Positions 36,401 to 42,400 of a stretch of DNA of 64,000 nucleotides are shown one piece after another. Within the stretch, counting starts at the first letter, position 1, and every line of letters begins with the position of its first letter. The position numbers were made by a program, and so were the translations under genes. The notes beneath the pieces were generated by a model, which worked only from the letters and a program-made list of their open reading frames with translations, was not told the DNA's origin and searched no databases. This DNA is from Mesorhabditis belari. Taxonomy: Eukaryota > Nematoda > Chromadorea > Rhabditida > Rhabditidae. The DNA lies in NCBI GenBank assembly GCA_958450365.1, contig CAUEEP010000729.1:937501-1001500 (forward strand), given 5' to 3'.

Positions 36401-39400
36401 AATTGTCGCGAAAAACGGTTTCGGTTGGGGAGATGCGTCATTACACTCGCGAATCGTTCGAACTCATCCCAGAGGTTGAAAATCGTAAATAGATTACAAA
36501 AGAAAAGTAGAATTTAAGAGAGTTTCAGTTTTAATAAGAATTTCAACAAGGTTTTAGCTTAAAAACCCAGCTCTAACTAGGCTAAAGGTTAAAGGAAATT
36601 CTAAAAAAAGCTTCAAGCGCTCCTTCTGATCGCTTGAAGCGCTACTTCTAGATGCCCACACGAGCTAGCTTTAAATTTCAAAACTTTAGGCTCTCCAAAG
36701 TTGCAACTCGATGAGTTGAGTCGCACCGTTCGTTTCGAGATCATCAATTTCCCTGGCAAGGTTGGAAAAAAAAATGATTTTATCACCTGATTTTCACAAT
36801 TAATCCTTCACATAATAATTCTCTATCTTTTTTTTTCTTTTTTTTTATCCCAAAAGCTTCTCTACAGCTTCTCTCAGCTATCAAGTTATCTAAAAAACAC
36901 CTATTTTAAAAAAAAGCTACCGTAATCCCCTTTGGCCTACTTTAGACTTGTAAATTTACAGTTTACAGTTTACAGCCAGTTTAAGTTAAGTTTACAGCCA
37001 GTTTAGCCAGTTTACAGCCAGTTTACAGCCAGTTTACAGTCAGTTTAAAGCCAGTTTAACTTTACAGCCAAAAAGCCTAATTCTGATATTGAGCCTTGTG
37101 ATGCCATATCGAATTTGAGCAAAATTTTGCTGGCAGCTCGATTACGGTGGCTTACTAAAATAGGTGTCTTTTTGGGAAATGAATTTTAATCAGCACTCAT
37201 TTTCCCTTCACACACACACACACACACACGCATCATTTCAGCGTGTCACCAAGAAAAAGACGATGCACCACCCGTATGATGGTCTCTACAGTAATCTTCC
37301 TGTAAGTGCCTAAAAACAAACTAACTTTTTTTGCATGGCTAGACACCATCTTTGCTTACCGTAATCAAACTACCGTATCTGTCTGTCTGTCTGTCTTTTT
37401 GTCTGTCTTTCTGTCTGCCTTTCTGTCTGTCTTTCTGTCTGTCTTTCTGTCTGCCTTTCTGTCTGCCTTTCTGTCTGTCTTTTTGTCTGCCATTTTTTGA
37501 ACAATAAAGCCCAAACTTCTTTCGAAAACCTTAGAATCTATTGCAGTTATGTTATTTAAAAGAAAATTTCTAAAAATCAAATTTAAGCGAGACACCCGGG
37601 AGTCGAACCCGGGCCGTGTGGCTTGTAGACAAGCGCCTTCCCGACCGCGCCACGGTGACAATTCCCCGCCTCCCCAAAAGTCTCCCCATAAACATCCAGC
37701 CAGCCGTTAGGCGGGTTTCTCGGCTGTTTTTTTTCGATAACCTTTCAACCCTCACGTAAATTCTCGAATACTTAATACCGTATAGTCTACAGTAATCCCA
37801 GGCAACAATAGTCTACAGTAATCCAGGTGTAATGTACTATTGTACTGTACTACTGTACTATTAGTCCCCCACTAGCTACCGTATGTCTTTTTAGGCGTCG
37901 ATCCAACCGAAATCCCTTGCCGGTATCTCGGAAGAATCGGAAGAGACCGAAGAGGACAGCTCGTCACTTCAAGTAAGCAAAATTCAGTTGTACTCTTCTG
38001 CTCGTTCAAAACCCACATTTTCTGGCACACTACCTCGGCCAAGTGGTGCCAGAAAGCGCGCGTTTATTGCCGCACAAAGTACGGCGACTTTTGTGCATTT
38101 TAACAAGCGATCTTTTCTTTCTAAGTATTTTTAAATCTTTTAATTTCAAAAAACATTTAGTCAACAGCCACTCAAAGCAAAGAAATCGAATTGCAAGGGG
38201 ATCTCGGGGGTCGATTCGAACTCGGATCACTCATTTTCTCTACAAAATATTCAATTATTCGAAATGCTAATGACACACAGGTTTACATTAAATTTATGAT
38301 TAAAATATTATTAATGATTATAGAAAGATCATAATTCCCGTTGTGTGGCAAAGTTGAGGCATTGTGGAGGGGAAAGTGAAGGGAAAAACGAATTCGAAAT
38401 GCTTCGTTTGGGACAACACGAGAATGTGCAAAGACTTTTGGCTGCATCGTTGAGGTAAGACTATTGGCTGCATCGCTTGGAAATCGTTTTCTAAAACCTG
38501 TCTTTTCTAAAACCTCGATTACCGTAATCTTTCACTAGCCTCTCCAAGCTAATATATTGACTACCGTCCTCTTAAAGTGCTTCTATCTATTATATTCTTG
38601 TCTCCCACTTTCTCGACTGTTATTTGAATATCATTAGAATGTTTAAAATGGCTACTTTGCTACTTTGCGTGGCTACTTTACGTCAAATTTTTTCATGCAA
38701 CTAGATCGTTTGCGCAACTCGCCATAACTTTCTTCTAAGTGAGCCAATCTTTATGATTTTCGTGTCATTTTGTTGCACTTATTGAGATCTATTGATGCTC
38801 CAAATGCTCTGAAACTTTTACCAATGGAAAGCCAGAAGCTCAAGCTTTATTTTGGTACCTAATACGTACTGTTAGAAAATCAATGCATCACAAAAAATCT
38901 ATAAGGGATCGATCATCGATATCGATAGCATTGATAGCAGATCGATTAGATTATTAGAGCTGCGTTTTGAGCGCTCTTCTAAGTATTAATCGAAAAGGAA
39001 CCAAATTTGAATATCGAAATATCGAATAGCCAAGCCTAGGGGTGGCTACTTTGCGCCAAATTTTTTGCGCAATAACTTTCTTCTAAGTGAGCCAATCTTT
39101 ATGATTTTCCTGTCATTTTGTAGATCTCAATAAGTGCAACAAAATGACACAAAAATCATAAAGATTGACCAATCCAGAAAAAAGTTATGGCGAATTGCGC
39201 AAATGATCCAGTTGCGCAAAAAATTTGACGTAAACTAGCCACCCCCAAATGGATTTCTTTTCGCTGAATATCTTTAGAAAGCCATTTTAAATATTCTAAA
39301 GATATTCAGTTAATCAACTCGATGCAAATTTTTTTAAATTTTCTTTATAAAATAGCTTTAAGAAATTTTTTAATATAAACTTTAAGCATTTTGATTTTTT

Positions 39401-42400
39401 TTTGAGAAATTTCTTTTTTTAAACGTTTTCTATTATTTTAATTACATTAAATCTATAAATTTTACTTAAAGAAATCCGTTTTAGCGGCGATTTTCTCTCA
39501 CTTTTTGTCGAGCGCCTTTACGAGGACGTGTTCGCCCGGTTTTCCTACGCCGATCACTATACAGAGGAACAGGTGAGTGTTTTTGAAAATGCTGTAGACT
39601 GTAGACTACTGTGGTTTACTGTAGACTGTAGACTGTAGACTGTAGAGCACAGTCTAAAAATATGCAACTAATTATTGGAAACCGAGCAGCTTAAACGAAG
39701 AGTGAATTCAGATCGCGATCGTCGCTCGACAAGTCGCCGCCGCGTTGCACTGGCTTCATTTCAAGGGGTGAGCGGGAGAATCTTGAAATAATCTATAAAT
39801 CTACGATAGAAGCACATCTATCTAGATGTCGTAGCCGAATTTCAGCCGATTATGAATCTCAACTCAAAGAATGAGTGGAGCGTCCAACCATCAAGTCCAA
39901 TCATCAACCATCAAGTCTAGGAGCGTCCAACCATCAAGTATTTGGTATCATTCAACGCAGAATCATTAATAATTATGTTAAATTTTTTAAATTAGAAAGA
40001 TTGGATAAGAAGAAAAAAAATTATGGAGCTTCAAAAGTTTTCTCTTGAACAAACATTTTTTTTTGCTCTAATTTTTTTTCTTTTCATCAAATCTTGCTAA
40101 TTTAAAAAATTTAACATAATTATCAATGATTCTGCGTTGAATGATACTAAATACTTGATGATTGGACGCTCCTAGACTTGGTGGTTGATGATTGGACGCT
40201 CCTAGACTTGGTGGTTGATGGTTGGACTTGATGGTTGGACGCTCCACTCATTCATAATCGGCTGAAATTCATCATCGGCTAAGGGGGTCCCCCCTGCTTT
40301 TGAATGAAACGTTGTAGTGGCGGCAATTTTCAACCTAAACTTACAAATTTGGTAACAATACAGACGCAGAATTGAATTCGCTACAAGATGATAATAATAT
40401 TGTCCTCATACATTAAAGGGTTGCCTCCACCATTTGCCATTTGCCAAAAAATTTCATTCATAATCGGTTACGACATATAAACTCTAAATATCACTTATCA
40501 ATTGAGAAATTGACTTTATTATAATATAAGATAAAGATTATAAATATAAGATCAAAAAAAAGTGCTTTAAGAATCGCTCACCTTGACGTGAACCCACACA
40601 ATGTAATGTTTGAGTCGAAGAGATCGTGGATCGTAAAACTCGTCGATTTCTCGTCCGCCCAGCTTATTGGTAAGAGGATTTACTAATTTTTCATAGAATA
40701 TTAGATCTTTTCTCGAGAGTACCCCTTTCTAGAGGTTACAGTAATCCCGCTACAGTTAACGAAAAGGTACACTTTACAAAAAGGCACAGTAATATCGTTA
40801 AATAATCTAAAGTTAAATGATCTAGCAAAAGCTACAGTATAGTAATCTAAAGATACGTAGCTACAGTAATCTAAAGCCTGGTTAGAGTAATCTAAAGCCT
40901 AGCTACAGTCATCTAAAGCCTAGCTACAGTAATCTAAAGCCTGGTTAGAGTAATCTAGAGCCTAGCTACAGTCATCTAAAGCCTAGCTACAGTAATCTAA
41001 AGCCTGGTTAGAGTAATCTAGAGCCTAGCTACAGTCATCTAAAGCCTAGCTACAGTAATCTAAAGCCTAGCTACAGTCATCTAAAGCCTGGCTAGAGTAA
41101 TCTAAAGCCTAGCTACAGTAATCTAAAGCCTAGCTACAGTCATCTAAAGCCTAGCTACAGTAATCTAAAGCCTAGCTACAGTAATCTAAAGCCTAGCTAC
41201 AGTAATCTAAAGTCCTAGCTACAGTAATCTAAAGCTTCCTAGCTACAGTAATCTAAAGCTTCCTAGCTACAGTCATCCAAAGATTAGTAACTTGAAAAGG
41301 CCACAGTACTCTCTAGTCTTACCTACAGGTCTTAAAGGATCTTAAAGTTTAAGAAAAACCATTTGAGGAACGGTAGCCATGAATGCAAAGGGTTTACTGT
41401 AGCTTTGCCCACCTTTTAGTACTATATGCCGTACTTAGGCAATGATGCAAAGTACCCTGAAGAGAAAGATGTACAATGGTGTGCTCCGGAGTTCCACGTT
41501 GGCGACACCCCGGTGACCGTTCAATCGGATATTTGGGGACTTGGCATCATCACTTTTTGTTTGTAAGTTCGAAAAAAGCTCATACTGAACTTATTGGATC
41601 AATTAAGTGCCAAATAGAAATCAGAATTTCTCGTTTGCTTTTTCTACCCTAATCAACTTAAATGAATATTGTTGCAGACTTGGCGGTTTCCATCCGTTCA
41701 CCTCGGAGTTCGACACGTTTGACGAAGTGAAAGAGAACGTGATCAATGTGAAATGCGATCCGAATCTGATCCCCGTGCAAGCCTCACAAGATGCACTCTC
41801 TTTTGTCACATGGTCGCTCAAAAAGAACCCATTGTAAGTAGGGTTGGATGAATTTTCTTATGAGTTCACTCTATTCACCTAAATTGCTTGAAATCTCGAG
41901 AACCGCTTATCAGAATCTATCGATGTGGGCTCGGAAAATGTAGCTGACGATGAGATCTTGCAGGATCTTCGAGTGTTGAGTCTCTAGGAAAGCTTGGAAA
42001 CCATAAAATAGGCATTAACTGGGCTCGGCGATTTCTCGCCGTATGCTGTTGCTGTTGTACTTGAACAACTCTATTTTTGAGGACAAGTTCATAGTCTAAA
42101 GACTCTAGACAAACACGAGTCAAAACTGGCTACAATAGGCTACAAGATACGGTAATGAATAAGAATACTGCTACAGTAGGATCTAGACAAACAGGACGTT
42201 ACAGTAGACTGCGGGGTACGGTAACGAACAGGAATACTACTGTGATTACGGGATCCGATAACAAAAGGCACTGATAGTAGCACTGATAGTGATAGTACGG
42301 TTACAGAAGGCTACTGGTTATCTCCCTAAATTTGGTTCCTTATCTCCCTAAATTTGGTTCCTTATCTCTCTAAATTTGGTTCCTTATCTCTCTAAATTCG

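Noticed and set aside
38161..38280. A tRNA-like match (GGTCGATTCGAACTC) on this stretch
   Set aside because: The stretch reads in frame as the PK2 N-lobe exon (FELGSLIFSTKYSII) with good splice sites at both ends; the B-box resemblance is chance.
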